Source of the DNA: Sarcocystis neurona
Taxonomy: Eukaryota; Apicomplexa; Conoidasida; Eucoccidiorida; Sarcocystidae
DNA length: 64,000 bases
Direction: 5' to 3'
Assembly: GCA_000727475.1 (NCBI GenBank)
Contig: KL647325.1
Location: forward strand, 671,719-735,718
Shown here piece after piece: positions 50,501 through 55,482 of this stretch; the stretch's first letter is position 1, and the number at the start of each line of letters is the position of its first letter. A program made the position numbers and the translations under genes. The notes under the pieces are model-generated. The model was not told the DNA's origin and searched no databases. It saw nothing but the letters and a program-made list of their open reading frames with translations.

Positions 50501-53500
50501 GCCGTAGGTAACACCTACTGCAGCAGCGGCTGCTGCTGCCTCTTTTATCGTTTTTTTCTTTTTCGTGCCCCTTCGCCGGTCACAGCGACTTATTTGCTTG
50601 CGTCTTTTATCCCGCGAAACTCGGCAACCCCCCTCCGCCCTTCCCTGCGGCTGCTTCCCAGACCTCCTCTGCTGCATGCGTGCCGTCCTCGGCTTCTCGC
50701 CGCACTGCATGTGCGCCGCTCTTTACATTTCTCCTGCCTTAGTCTTCTCTCTTTGTCCGTCTGCTGCCTGGGCTCCTCTTCCTCGCGTGTGTCCACGCTG
50801 CTGCTGCATGCGTGCTGCGACAAAAGAGGAGACCCAGCACGAAGACCTCTTTTTGCACCGGTTGGTGTTTGTTGTTTCTCTGCTGCTTCCCTCTCTCTCT
50901 GCTGCTTCCCTCTCTCCCTGCTGCTGCTCCAGGTTCTCAAGTACTACTGTATCGATAAGGACCGCATGTGGCTCAACTTCATTATCCTCTGCATCCACTT
51001 TTTGGCGTAAGATGACGGCCCTGCATGCAGGCGTCCTACAAACACGACGACATGCAGGCGCAGACGTACACACATTTCTTTGTGGTTAAGTGTCCTGCGT
51101 ACAAATACATCCGTATGGGTGGATATACATACACACACGCGCATATATATAGGTTTGTGCATATCTATTTGCAGTAAAGTGTTCGGCAAAGAAATACAGG
51201 CACACGTAGAGACACACGTATATCTGTGTTTATATTATTTTGGTTGAATGCCCTGCAAACAAATGCATGCATACATATATATATATATATATTTATATAT
51301 GTTTGTAGTTGAGTCTGTGTTATGTATACATATATACGTATACACGTGTAGTGATATATGTGTGTCTGCTTTTGTGTGTGCATGCGCGTGCACAAACATT
51401 TGTGTACGCACGGGTATCTAAGCACCTGCCCCTGTGCCTATGCTCTCACGTACATAAATATATATATATATATATATGTGCGTATCGTCTTACGGATGTG
51501 TATTTGTATACGTGTGCTCACATATATATGTGATATGCTGACCTATATACCTGTACGTAGGCTGACGTATGTACACGTGTACGTGGACGCGTCTATATGT
51601 ATGTGTATGCGTATGTATGTATGCGTGTAGGGACATACGTATGTGTGTTCGTCTATATGTATGCGTAAACGTATCTATACATATATATATATATAACTCA
51701 AAGACAGTTATCTGTCGTATTTGGTGCCAGTATCTGTATGTATATCTATCTATCTATCTACGTATATGTATGTGTATACATGCATACGAATATTTGCATG
51801 TAGATGACTGCAGGGAAATGTGGAAGGCGTGCCGCACGCACGGTACTTTTATGTATAGGCTAGCGGAAGTGTTTTTTTACGTCTTGCCCGCGTGGCCACA
51901 CCCACACATAGCACCGTGCAGCGGGAGAGAAGAACTGAGAGAAAGGCCGCGCGGTGAATTGAAAGAGATAGAGAGGGGGTGAAGGACAGAAAATAAATCA
52001 CGTGTGTCTGCTGTGTGCACGTCTGGGGCCGGGCCACGTGAGTAGGGAGGTGGGTCGAGTCAAATGTCCCTCCCCCTATGTGGAAAAGTGCGCATATCCC
52101 TCGCTGCGGCACACACACGTATACAGCAGCCGCGCATGCACTCCCCCCTCTGCTTCCCTTCCCGTCCCCCTCCCCTGTCGTCGGGGATGGTCTGTCCGTC
52201 GCTGGCTCTTCAACAAGAGCGCTGTGTTGTGATGAAGTGTAGCTGCAGCGTCCACGTAGTACGTCTGTCTGGGGGGGCCGCATGCGCTGCCTGAGACGTG
52301 CGAAGACCTCGCTGCGTCGGTGGAATTCAGCGAGGAGAATGTGGAAGCGAGAGGAGAGTTTGAGGCACAAGAAGGGACTCGGAAGGTGTTCGCCGCGCAC
52401 GGTCACTTTTTCAGTTGCCCCTCTTTGAAGTTTTTTACGCCCGAAGAAACGCGCAGACGCTATCCGCATGCGAACAGAGGGACAGGGACACACAGAGGGG
52501 CACGAGAAAACCTGTACATTCGTATATATGTGTGGGCACGGAGAAAAAGAGAGGGAGAAAGAAAGGAGTAGGGGAGGGAGACGTAGATATATAGATTGAT
52601 AGAAAGGTCGTCCAAGCGACGCTTAGACGTACGTGCATGCATGCGGAGAGGTAACGCAAGTTCCTACGTGCAGGTGGCCGGTAAGTTGAAGAGAGAGAGA
52701 GGGGAAGGAAGGCAATAACAACGTGTCCCCTTTCTCTGAGGTACGACACGAGTCACATGACGGCATTTCTTCGCCCGCCTTTTGTCCGCCGCTCTCCTGT
52801 CCCTTTCTTCTTCGTCTTTCACTTATACTCTCGAGTATATCTCGCCATACACGCGCGCGTGCGTGCATGCGTGTGTATCTACGTGTACATATGTGTGTGT
52901 AGAATTACTGCCGAAAACGTACGTAGACACCGACGTGAAGAGACGTGTTGTCATGTGTTCTGCTGCTGCTGTGGCCACACGCTGCTCCTCCTCCGCGGAC
53001 AGGGGGCGTACACGTGTACCTACGACATGCATGCAGGCGTCAACGGGTGCGTGCGTTTAGGCAGCAATGTATACATATGTAGATGTCTGTTTGCAACTGT
53101 GTATATATATGTGTAGAAGAATCTATATGTCGAAAGAAAAGGATCGTCCTTCCAGCGCTGTTGGCGTGTGCGTACATGTTCGTGGAGTACCTCCATGTAG
53201 ACATGTGTTTGTTCACGAAGATACATACATATATATATATGTATATGTGTATGTGTAGACACAGACATGCGTATATATTCACGAAGCTATATATATATAT
53301 ATATATGTGTATGTATAATTAGATGTGTAGCTGTAATTCTGCGGCTGTGCAGATGTGCAGAAGAATACACCTGATGTATATTCTTGAAAAAGCTTTAGTG
53401 CCTCGTGCGTATATTCTTGTATACGTGTTGGGAGTTCCTTAGCTTTCTCTCCTTCGCTGTCTTTTTCTGTCGCTGTCTCTCTCTTTCTCTCCCCGAACGT

Positions 53501-54817
53501 CTTTCTCTGTGCACATATACATATATATGTCTCTGTCTCTCTGTGTGTCTGTGTCTCTGTCTCTCTGTATCTGTGGCTCTGTCTCTCCGTGTCTGTGTCT
53601 CTGCCTGTCTCTGTGTGTCTGTGTCTCTGTCTCTCTGTATCTGTGGCTCTGTCTCTCCGTGTCTGTGTCTCTGCCTGTCTCTGTGNNNNNNNNNNNNNNN
53701 NNNNNNNNNNNNNNNNNNNNNNNNNNNNNNNNNNNNNNNNNNNNNNNNNNNNNNNNNNNNNNNNNNNNNNNNNNNNNNNNNNNNNNNNNNNNNNNNNNNN
53801 NNNNNNNNNNNNNNNNNNNNNNNNNNNNNNNNNNNNNNNNNNNNNNNNNNNNNNNNNNNNNNNNNNNNNNNNNNNNNNNNNNNNNNNNNNNNNNNNNNNN
53901 NNNNNNNNNNNNNNNNNNNNNNNNNNNNNNNNNNNNNNNNNNNNNNNNNNNNNNNNNNNNNNNNNNNNNNNNNNNNNNNNNNNNNNNNNNNNNNNNNNNN
54001 NNNNNNNNNNNNNNNNNNNNNNNNNNNNNNNNNNNNNNNNNNNNNNNNNNNNNNNNNNNNNNNNNNNNNNNNNNNNNNNNNNNNNNNNNNNNNNNNNNNN
54101 NNNNNNNNNNNNNNNNNNNNNNNNNNNNNNNNNNNNNNNNNNNNNNNNNNNNNNNNNNNNNNNNNNNNNNNNNNNNNTCTGTGTCTCTGTCTCTCTGTGT
54201 CTGTGGCTCTGTCTGTCTGTCTCCCTCTGTCTGTCTCTCTGTGTGTCTGTCTCTCTGTGTGTCTGTCTCTGTGTATCTGTGTCTCTGTCTCTTTGTGTCT
54301 GTGTCTCTATCTGTCTGTCTCTATCTGTCTGTCTCTGTGTGTCTGTGTCTCCGTCTGCCTGTCTCTCTGTCTGCCTGTCTCTGTCTGCCTGTCTTTCTCT
54401 CTCCATATATATTGGGTGGGTGGGTGAGTTTAGGTATAAACACCGCGCATGCAGGGCACTGCTATATGAGGAGAAATGACAACTTGTACCTCCCGTTGTC
54501 TCGCTGTGAACCTACTCCCTCTGTTCGCGCACGTGACGGGATGGCGTGCAGCGCATGCGTGAACGTGTGTGGTGCGCACACACACACATACACACAGAGA
54601 CAGAAAGAGAAAAGAAGACAAAGGAGGAAATTATAAGATAGAGAAGAAGACAAAGGAAGAAGTTATATACGGGAAGCAGGAGAGATGGAAACGAAGAAGT
54701 GAAACGGGGAGCTTGCCCGGCAAAGGTGTGTGTGCATGTGTGGGTGCATGTATGTGTGTGCGCAGGTATCGACTTCTTGGCTTGGCAGCACTCGTTTTTT
54801 TAGGCGGGAAAAAGTGA
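18503..54817 (+). CDS. ABCG (White/PDR-type) half transporter, 19-exon gene model
   Basis: Full span of a gene I assembled from 19 exons: 18503-18935, 19767-19853, 21219-21266, 23984-24135, 26128-26252, 27855-28006, 30144-30405, 32416-32464, 34097-34156, 35834-35870, 36357-36423, 37572-37758, 39004-39164, 41538-41664, 44110-44217, 47642-47693, 49133-49200, 50933-51006, 54766-54817. The total is 2301 nt, 766 aa plus stop, with all phases compatible. Order: Ala-rich extension (1-130); nucleotide-binding domain with Walker [10 protein letters not shown] (178-186), Q-loop QQED (222-225), signature ISGGE (284-288), Walker B SIIFADEP (303-310) and an H-loop reading TIQQPS with Q341 where histidine is usual; NPADF (387-391); helical linker; then about six membrane segments (517-534, 547-565, 593-613, 620-647, 652-674, 738-762). 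NBD-before-TMD order and length fit ABCG half transporters, which dimerise and export lipids or amphipathic compounds using ATP. The substrate is unknown. The start has A at -3 and G at +4. Introns are GT-AG except intron 6 (GC-AG). Confidence 0.9.
18936..19766 (+). other. ABCG intron 1 with CTG-rich array
   Basis: 831 bp. 19310-19690 is rich in CTGCTGCTGC, interrupted by TCTCCCCTG words. There is no coding signal; open frames here are poly-Leu/Ala/Ser from the triplets. Confidence 0.75.
19767..19853 (+). CDS. ABCG exon 2: NBD strand before Walker A
   Basis: Codes [19 protein letters not shown] and [10 protein letters not shown], the segment that in ABCG proteins ends in PGEM just before Walker A. 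Acceptor is CAACAGCAG at 19766; donor is ATGC followed by GTAGGT. Phase 1 in, phase 1 out. Confidence 0.87.
19854..21218 (+). other. ABCG intron 2
   Basis: 1365 bp. It contains TA/GT microsatellite (20020-20105), repeated TATGTGTGTATATG-type stretches separated by short unique words (20770-21010), and several GCATGC words. A 203-codon open frame at 20380-20991 is low-complexity and has no domain. Confidence 0.75.
21219..21266 (+). CDS. ABCG exon 3: 48-nt exon carrying Walker A
   Basis: Codes [16 protein letters not shown]. The P-loop GASGAGKST has the catalytic lysine (K184). Acceptor is TGCTTTGCTGAGTGCAG; donor is GGAG then GTACCC. It joins exon 2 as GDM-LAML and exon 4 as LLG-VLSRR, in phase at both ends. 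Confidence 0.93.
21313..21660 (+). repeat. GCATGCATGCACTTGTAGAG minisatellite
   Basis: About a dozen imperfect units of roughly 26-33 bp, each around GCATGCATGCACTTGTAGAG followed by AGACACGC. Most units contain the self-complementary TGCATGCA core. Later units drift to GCATGCATTTGTGCAGAGAC. Confidence 0.85.
22964..23310 (+). repeat. TATG/TATC tetranucleotide tract
   Basis: (TATG)n broken by GGTATG and TATATG steps up to about 23110, then TATCTATG variants up to 23220, then TATGTATG with TTTG. One plus frame is open and reads Met/Tyr/Val/Cys, purely from the repeat. Confidence 0.9.
23624..23875 (+). repeat. 126-bp tandem duplication with TA-rich core
   Basis: TTCCCACGTACATATATACA occurs at 23649 and again at 23775. 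Each copy also holds GTCCTCCTG, TATATCTGTACAGA and CACCAAGTCCTCCTGTGCGT followed by CTGACCACACATATATA. The copies differ at a few bases and in TA length. Confidence 0.85.
23984..24135 (+). CDS. ABCG exon 4: NBD helical part and Q-loop
   Basis: Codes [18 protein letters not shown] through [20 protein letters not shown] to ST. The Q-loop glutamine pair (222-223) and LTVRE are typical of ABCG. Acceptor is GGGGCCCAG; donor is ACA then GTACGA. Phase 1 in, 0 out. Confidence 0.92.
24136..26127 (+). other. ABCG intron 4 with CTG array
   Basis: 1992 bp. TA/CT microsatellites occupy 24200-24760 (including a TA run at about 24713-24740). CTG-rich arrays lie at about 24995-25310 and 26020-26115, the latter running into the exon 5 acceptor. 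The His/Gln-rich minus-strand frame (24655-25566) is the antisense of these triplets. Confidence 0.8.
25120..25310 (+). repeat. CTG triplet array
   Basis: CTGCTGCTGCTG blocks separated by GTG, CTCATG and CCGCCGGTG words. On the minus strand it reads CAG and would give runs of Gln with His. Confidence 0.9.
26128..26252 (+). CDS. ABCG exon 5: NBD helical subdomain
   Basis: Codes [20 protein letters not shown] followed by [20 protein letters not shown] and RR. This fits the ABCG stretch before the signature (LGL..CADT.VG). Acceptor is CTTCTTCTTCTTCAG; donor is CGCAG then GTGACG. Phase 0 in, 2 out. Confidence 0.9.
26253..27854 (+). other. ABCG intron 5
   Basis: 1602 bp. CTCTCT and TATATATG blocks alternate at 26500-27125. 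A pyrimidine-rich unique stretch follows (27460-27610), then GT/CA runs (27735-27800). No coding signal. Confidence 0.75.
27855..28006 (+). CDS. ABCG exon 6: signature motif and Walker B
   Basis: Codes [17 protein letters not shown], then [20 protein letters not shown] and [13 protein letters not shown]. The signature, Walker B with catalytic E309, and D-loop are intact. Acceptor is GACCGTACAG. The donor is read as AATG then GCAAGG: this GC donor is the cut that joins [10 protein letters not shown] with exon 7 in phase 1. Confidence 0.9.
28109..28327. repeat. Long imperfect inverted repeat
   Basis: The left arm (28109 to about 28178) starts ATATTCGTGTATACGCATAT and includes TGTATGGGGCACACACACAT. 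The right arm (about 28249-28327) is its near reverse complement, with TGTGTGCCCCATACA and ending GCGTATACACGAATAT. The arms are about 70 bp with a spacer of about 70 bp, so the transcript could fold into a long hairpin. Confidence 0.8.
28720..28950 (+). repeat. TA-rich minisatellite with CTGTACATATCTTTGCT unit
   Basis: Repeats of words like GCTGTACACATATCTTTGCT, CTGTGGATATATCTTTGCTT and GTTGTACATATGTCTTTACT, separated by TATATATG runs and ATTTCTCT words. Spacing is about 70 bp or less and copies are diverged. Confidence 0.6.
29924..30095 (+). repeat. 21-bp minisatellite before exon 7
   Basis: Unit GTGTCTCCTGCTGCTGTTGC plus T, about eight copies, alternating between TCTCC and TCTTC variants (a 42-bp higher-order period). 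The frame of exon 7 is open across it as Ala-Val-Ser-Pro/Ser heptads. It ends about 50 bp before the exon 7 acceptor. Confidence 0.88.
30144..30405 (+). CDS. ABCG exon 7: H-loop and end of NBD
   Basis: Codes [35 protein letters not shown], then a segment with [18 protein letters not shown] and [19 protein letters not shown] and NPADF are characteristic ABCG motifs. The H-loop reads TIQQPS (Q341). Acceptor is TTGGCTGCAG; donor is AAAAA then GTACAT. Phase 1 in, 2 out. Confidence 0.92.
30406..32415 (+). other. ABCG intron 7
   Basis: 2010 bp. GT/TA microsatellites at 30500-30660, 31050-31170, 31330-31370, 31500-31520 and 31950-32010; CTG/CTCCTC array at 32115-32400. A unique patch at 30840-31030 is open in more than one frame, but its phases do not fit the flanking exons. 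Confidence 0.7.
32416..32464 (+). CDS. ABCG exon 8: linker
   Basis: Codes the last base of K420 and [16 protein letters not shown]. Acceptor is GTCGTCGCTTTAG; donor is TGG then GTGAGT. It joins exon 7 as [13 protein letters not shown], a continuous helix-like linker, in phase 2. Confidence 0.8.
32465..34096 (+). other. ABCG intron 8
   Basis: 1632 bp. TA/TATG blocks at 32780-33110, then about 950 bp of mostly non-microsatellite sequence (33120-34090) with interspersed CTG. Several overlapping frames are open there, on minus 33483-33923, without a domain. Confidence 0.65.
34097..34156 (+). CDS. ABCG exon 9: linker
   Basis: Codes [20 protein letters not shown] (20 codons, phase 0 both ends). 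Acceptor is CTGCTGTTGCTGCAG; donor is AGC then GTAAGG. The assignment rests on phase fit and the basic, helix-like linker character, since this region is poorly conserved in the family. Confidence 0.7.
34157..35833 (+). other. ABCG intron 9
   Basis: 1677 bp. TA/CTAT microsatellites at 34180-34360 and 34590-34670; mixed unique sequence with GCATGC words at 35020-35830. No further exon was needed to keep phase. Confidence 0.7.
35834..35870 (+). CDS. ABCG exon 10: 37-nt linker exon
   Basis: Codes [12 protein letters not shown] plus one base. Acceptor is ACTGCACTGCAG; donor is CTGC then GTAGGT. It is supported by phase (0 in, 1 out) and by continuity into [13 protein letters not shown] of exon 11. 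This is one of the shortest and least certain exons. Confidence 0.68.
35871..36356 (+). other. ABCG intron 10
   Basis: 486 bp, the shortest intron. Pyrimidine-rich (CTCTCT, TCGCTGTC words), ending GCGCATGCAG, with no strong microsatellite. Confidence 0.7.
36357..36423 (+). CDS. ABCG exon 11: linker before the membrane domain
   Basis: Codes [20 protein letters not shown] plus S and two bases of W491. Acceptor is GCGCATGCAG; donor is AGCTG then GTACGT. It joins exon 12 as [13 protein letters not shown], the usual entry to the ABCG membrane domain. Confidence 0.85.
36424..37571 (+). other. ABCG intron 11
   Basis: 1148 bp. Mostly non-repetitive and pyrimidine-rich (36560-37060), then TA runs at 37068-37092, 37330-37345, 37400-37416 and 37443-37457. 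The 331-codon minus-strand frame 36204-37199 reflects the purine-rich antisense strand, which has few T bases and so few stops. Confidence 0.7.
37572..37758 (+). CDS. ABCG exon 12: first membrane segment
   Basis: Codes [20 protein letters not shown], then [20 protein letters not shown], then [20 protein letters not shown] and NQ. The amphipathic WRQF helix and TM1 (about 517-534) match the ABC2 membrane domain start. Acceptor is TTATTGTTAG; donor is CAA then GTAAGA. Phase 2 in, 0 out. Confidence 0.92.
37759..39003 (+). other. ABCG intron 12
   Basis: 1245 bp. GAGAGAGC/TATATAT pairs (37880-37960), GT run with G-run (37966-38000), TA/CT blocks (38430-38575, 38640-38740). A unique pyrimidine-rich stretch precedes the acceptor. 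Confidence 0.75.
39004..39164 (+). CDS. ABCG exon 13: TM2 end and TM3
   Basis: Codes [40 protein letters not shown] and [22 protein letters not shown] corresponds to the ABCG rER..G.Ys motif between TM2 and TM3. Acceptor is GGCTCGCAG; donor is ACGAC then GTAAGC. Phase 0 in, 2 out. Confidence 0.93.
39165..41537 (+). other. ABCG intron 13
   Basis: 2373 bp. The main content is a TA-rich interspersed repeat at 40020-40830 (listed separately), with CA/GT microsatellites at 39530-39650 and 40975-41370. No coding signal. Confidence 0.75.
40020..40830 (+). repeat. Diverged minisatellite with GTGGTTCTTC-ATA words
   Basis: Related words recur every 30-110 bp between TA/TATG runs: TATGGTTCTTCATATAAATA, GTGTGGGGCTTCTACACGTA, GATGTGATTCTTCATGAATA, GTGTGGTTCTTCTACAGATA, AATGTGATTCTTCATAAATA, AAATGCTTCTTCATAAATAG and GTGTGGTTCTTCTGTACGTC. 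The copies are strongly diverged. Confidence 0.75.
41538..41664 (+). CDS. ABCG exon 14: TM3 end and TM4
   Basis: Codes [40 protein letters not shown] and PS. The YWMxGL-like IVWFMMGL and the following long hydrophobic helix fit ABCG. Acceptor is TCTCTTCGCCAG; donor is TCG then GTGAGT. Phase 2 in, 0 out. Confidence 0.93.
42276..42770 (+). repeat. Three diverged copies, about 155-213 bp apart, with GCATGCGTGCCA core
   Basis: CTGCTTGCATGCCAGT near 42289, CTGCGCCTGCATGCGTGCCA near 42440 and CTGCATCTGCATGCGTGCCA near 42656 each precede a TATATATA run. The second and third also share a TATATGGAGAGAGA block and an upstream GACGCGCTTCC/GACACGAGCTTC word. Confidence 0.7.
43140..43420 (+). repeat. GGGCAGGCGCAT / TATATA minisatellite
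   Basis: Seven related words (GGGCAGGCGCATATA at 43148, then variants near 43184, 43223, 43260, 43321, 43363 and 43410) alternate with TATATA or TATGTA runs at spacings of about 36-62 bp. Confidence 0.8.
44110..44217 (+). CDS. ABCG exon 15: TM5
   Basis: Codes [20 protein letters not shown] and [16 protein letters not shown], the TM5 helix with the SGFL(I/V) turn and the LPRFW motif that precedes the external loop in ABCG. Acceptor is GACCGACGCAG; donor is CCA then GTACGT. Phase 0 both ends. Confidence 0.92.
44765..45612 (+). repeat. AGT/TAG trinucleotide tract, about 850 bp
   Basis: Almost continuous imperfect (AGT)n with GGA, ACT and CGT substitutions, for example GTAGTAGTAGTAGTCGTAGC. Several frames on both strands stay open because the triplet phase avoids TAG in those frames. 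Translations are Ser/Val/Thr/Leu only. Confidence 0.9.
46764..47075 (+). repeat. Minisatellite with CTCGTTGCCTCTCACTATATCG unit start
   Basis: Four copies start near 46764, 46857, 46922 and 46997. Each has a (C)TC(A/G)TTGC(C/A)TCT core, ATCGATTATATGCG or a close variant, then TATATA and a GGATATACGTAT-like end. Spacings are 93, 65 and 75 bp, differing mainly by TA length. Confidence 0.8.
47642..47693 (+). CDS. ABCG exon 16: post-TM5 segment
   Basis: Codes [17 protein letters not shown] plus one base. YLSPFRW matches the conserved Y.SPfrY motif after TM5. Acceptor is CTGCTGATGCCGCAG; donor is TGGG then GTACGC. Phase 0 in, 1 out, joining exon 17 as MW-EGVDLG. Confidence 0.92.
47694..49132 (+). 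other. ABCG intron 16
   Basis: 1439 bp. CAG-rich at 47715-48130 (the opposite triplet strand to the CTG array just before exon 16), TA runs at 48228-48260 and 48410-48480, and a purine-rich GAGA stretch at 48780-48975. Confidence 0.75.
48780..48975 (+). repeat. GAGACAGGGAGA purine tract
   Basis: About 195 bp with almost only A and G plus C in GACAGG and GGCGAGGGAGAC words. GCGAGGGAGACAGG-like words repeat several times. It may form H-DNA-like structure. Confidence 0.8.
49133..49200 (+). CDS. ABCG exon 17: last external loop
   Basis: Codes [20 protein letters not shown] and EE after the split E703. C710 and C719, with C731 in exon 18, resemble the cysteine-bearing loop of ABCG2-type proteins. 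Acceptor is CCCCTTCCGCAG; donor is GAA then GTAAGT. Phase 1 in, 0 out. Confidence 0.9.
49201..50932 (+). other. ABCG intron 17, poor in microsatellites
   Basis: 1732 bp, GC-richer than the other introns and nearly free of TA repeats. The minus strand is open for 455 codons (49343-50710) and the plus strand for 187 codons (49350-49913); no domain is recognised in either. The 3' end is CTG/CTCTCC-rich, ending CTGCTGCTGCTCCAG. Confidence 0.65.
50933..51006 (+). CDS. ABCG exon 18: TM6 start
   Basis: Codes [20 protein letters not shown] then IHFL and two bases of A750. A stop TAA follows directly if unspliced (51008-51010). The donor GC then GTAAGA joins in phase 2 to exon 19, which completes TM6. 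A truncated isoform ending here is possible. Confidence 0.9.
53515..54405 (+). repeat. TCTCTGTG array flanking the assembly gap
   Basis: CTCTGTCTCTCTGTGTCTGTG words repeat from 53522 to 53685 and from 54178 to 54400. A roughly 83-bp higher unit (TGTGTGTCTGTGTCTCTGTC through GTATCTGTGGCTCTGTCTCT to CTGCCTGTCTC) occurs at least twice on the left side. The array has collapsed or been left open in the assembly. Confidence 0.9.
53686..54177. other. Assembly gap (492 N)
   Basis: 492 unknown bases inside the TCTG array. The true length is unknown. Translations crossing it are meaningless. Because it lies in intron 18, it does not interrupt the coding sequence model. Confidence 0.99.
54766..54817 (+). 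CDS. ABCG exon 19: end of TM6 and stop
   Basis: Codes the last base of A750, [16 protein letters not shown] and stop TGA (54815-54817). [17 protein letters not shown] forms one hydrophobic helix ending in a short basic tail, as in ABCG half transporters. Acceptor is GTGTGCGCAG. Confidence 0.9.
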
Positions 54818-55296
54818 CGCGCAACACACGGGGAACTTCTCCTTCCTGACGCTCTTCCTGACGCAACGCTTCGATGTATTTCCTCTCTTCGTGCATCTCT
54901 GTCACTCTCTGATGCGTGCTGAGACATGCAAATCTATCTCTCTATCCATACATATATGCAGAAACAGGAGTTTACATATATGTACGTGACACACACCTAA
55001 ACGTGTGTATGTACGCAGGTGTGTTTACGTGTGTGTATGTGTGTGTGTGTGTGTGTGTCTATCGTTCTTTCTGCTTCTTTCTGTTGGCACCTCTATACGC
55101 ACATAAACACGTCTATACACCTGCACGTGTCTATTTTGTGTGTGCATGCATTGCTACATCATATCCGCACACGACAAGGAAAGTGAAGAAACGAGCGAGA
55201 AGTCGTTGAACACGCGCTGTTCTTCGCACGTGCCGCGCGCCCGAAGTCTTTTCCTCCCGTTCCTTCACCCGCCTTGTGTACGTGGGGGGCATGCAG

Positions 55297-55482
55297 AAGA
55301 AACCAACCCGCGGTGCTGCGTTTATGCGCCTGCGTCTACTGGCGAAGGCGCAAGAATTCCTGCGTCGGTCAGTCACGCGCACCTGCCAGCCGTTTCTCCG
55401 TCTTGCGGCGAGACGCGAAGACGCGTTTCCTCTTCGACGAAGAGAGAAAAAGAGAGAAGTTGGTCTATTTGCAGACAAAGAG
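55297..55482 (+). other. Exon-like open stretch downstream of ABCG
   Basis: 186 bp bounded by GGGGGCATGCAG and GAG-GTATGT, open in frame as a basic, Arg/Leu-rich segment (KKPTRGAAFMRLRLLAKAQE start). The other two plus frames and one minus frame are open too, so this may only reflect a GC-rich patch. No family recognised; it could be ABCG 3' UTR. Confidence 0.2.

Larger units (their letters stand above)
51007..54765 (+). other. ABCG intron 18 with assembly gap
   Basis: 3759 bp, the longest intron. It contains TA/GT microsatellites (51275-51300, 51455-51480, 51670-51695, 53230-53310), unique stretches, and a TCTG array around the N gap. No coding signal. Confidence 0.75.

Noticed and set aside
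53279..54636. Long frames crossing the N gap on both strands
   Set aside because: Their length comes from unknown bases and from TCTG repeats that lack stops.
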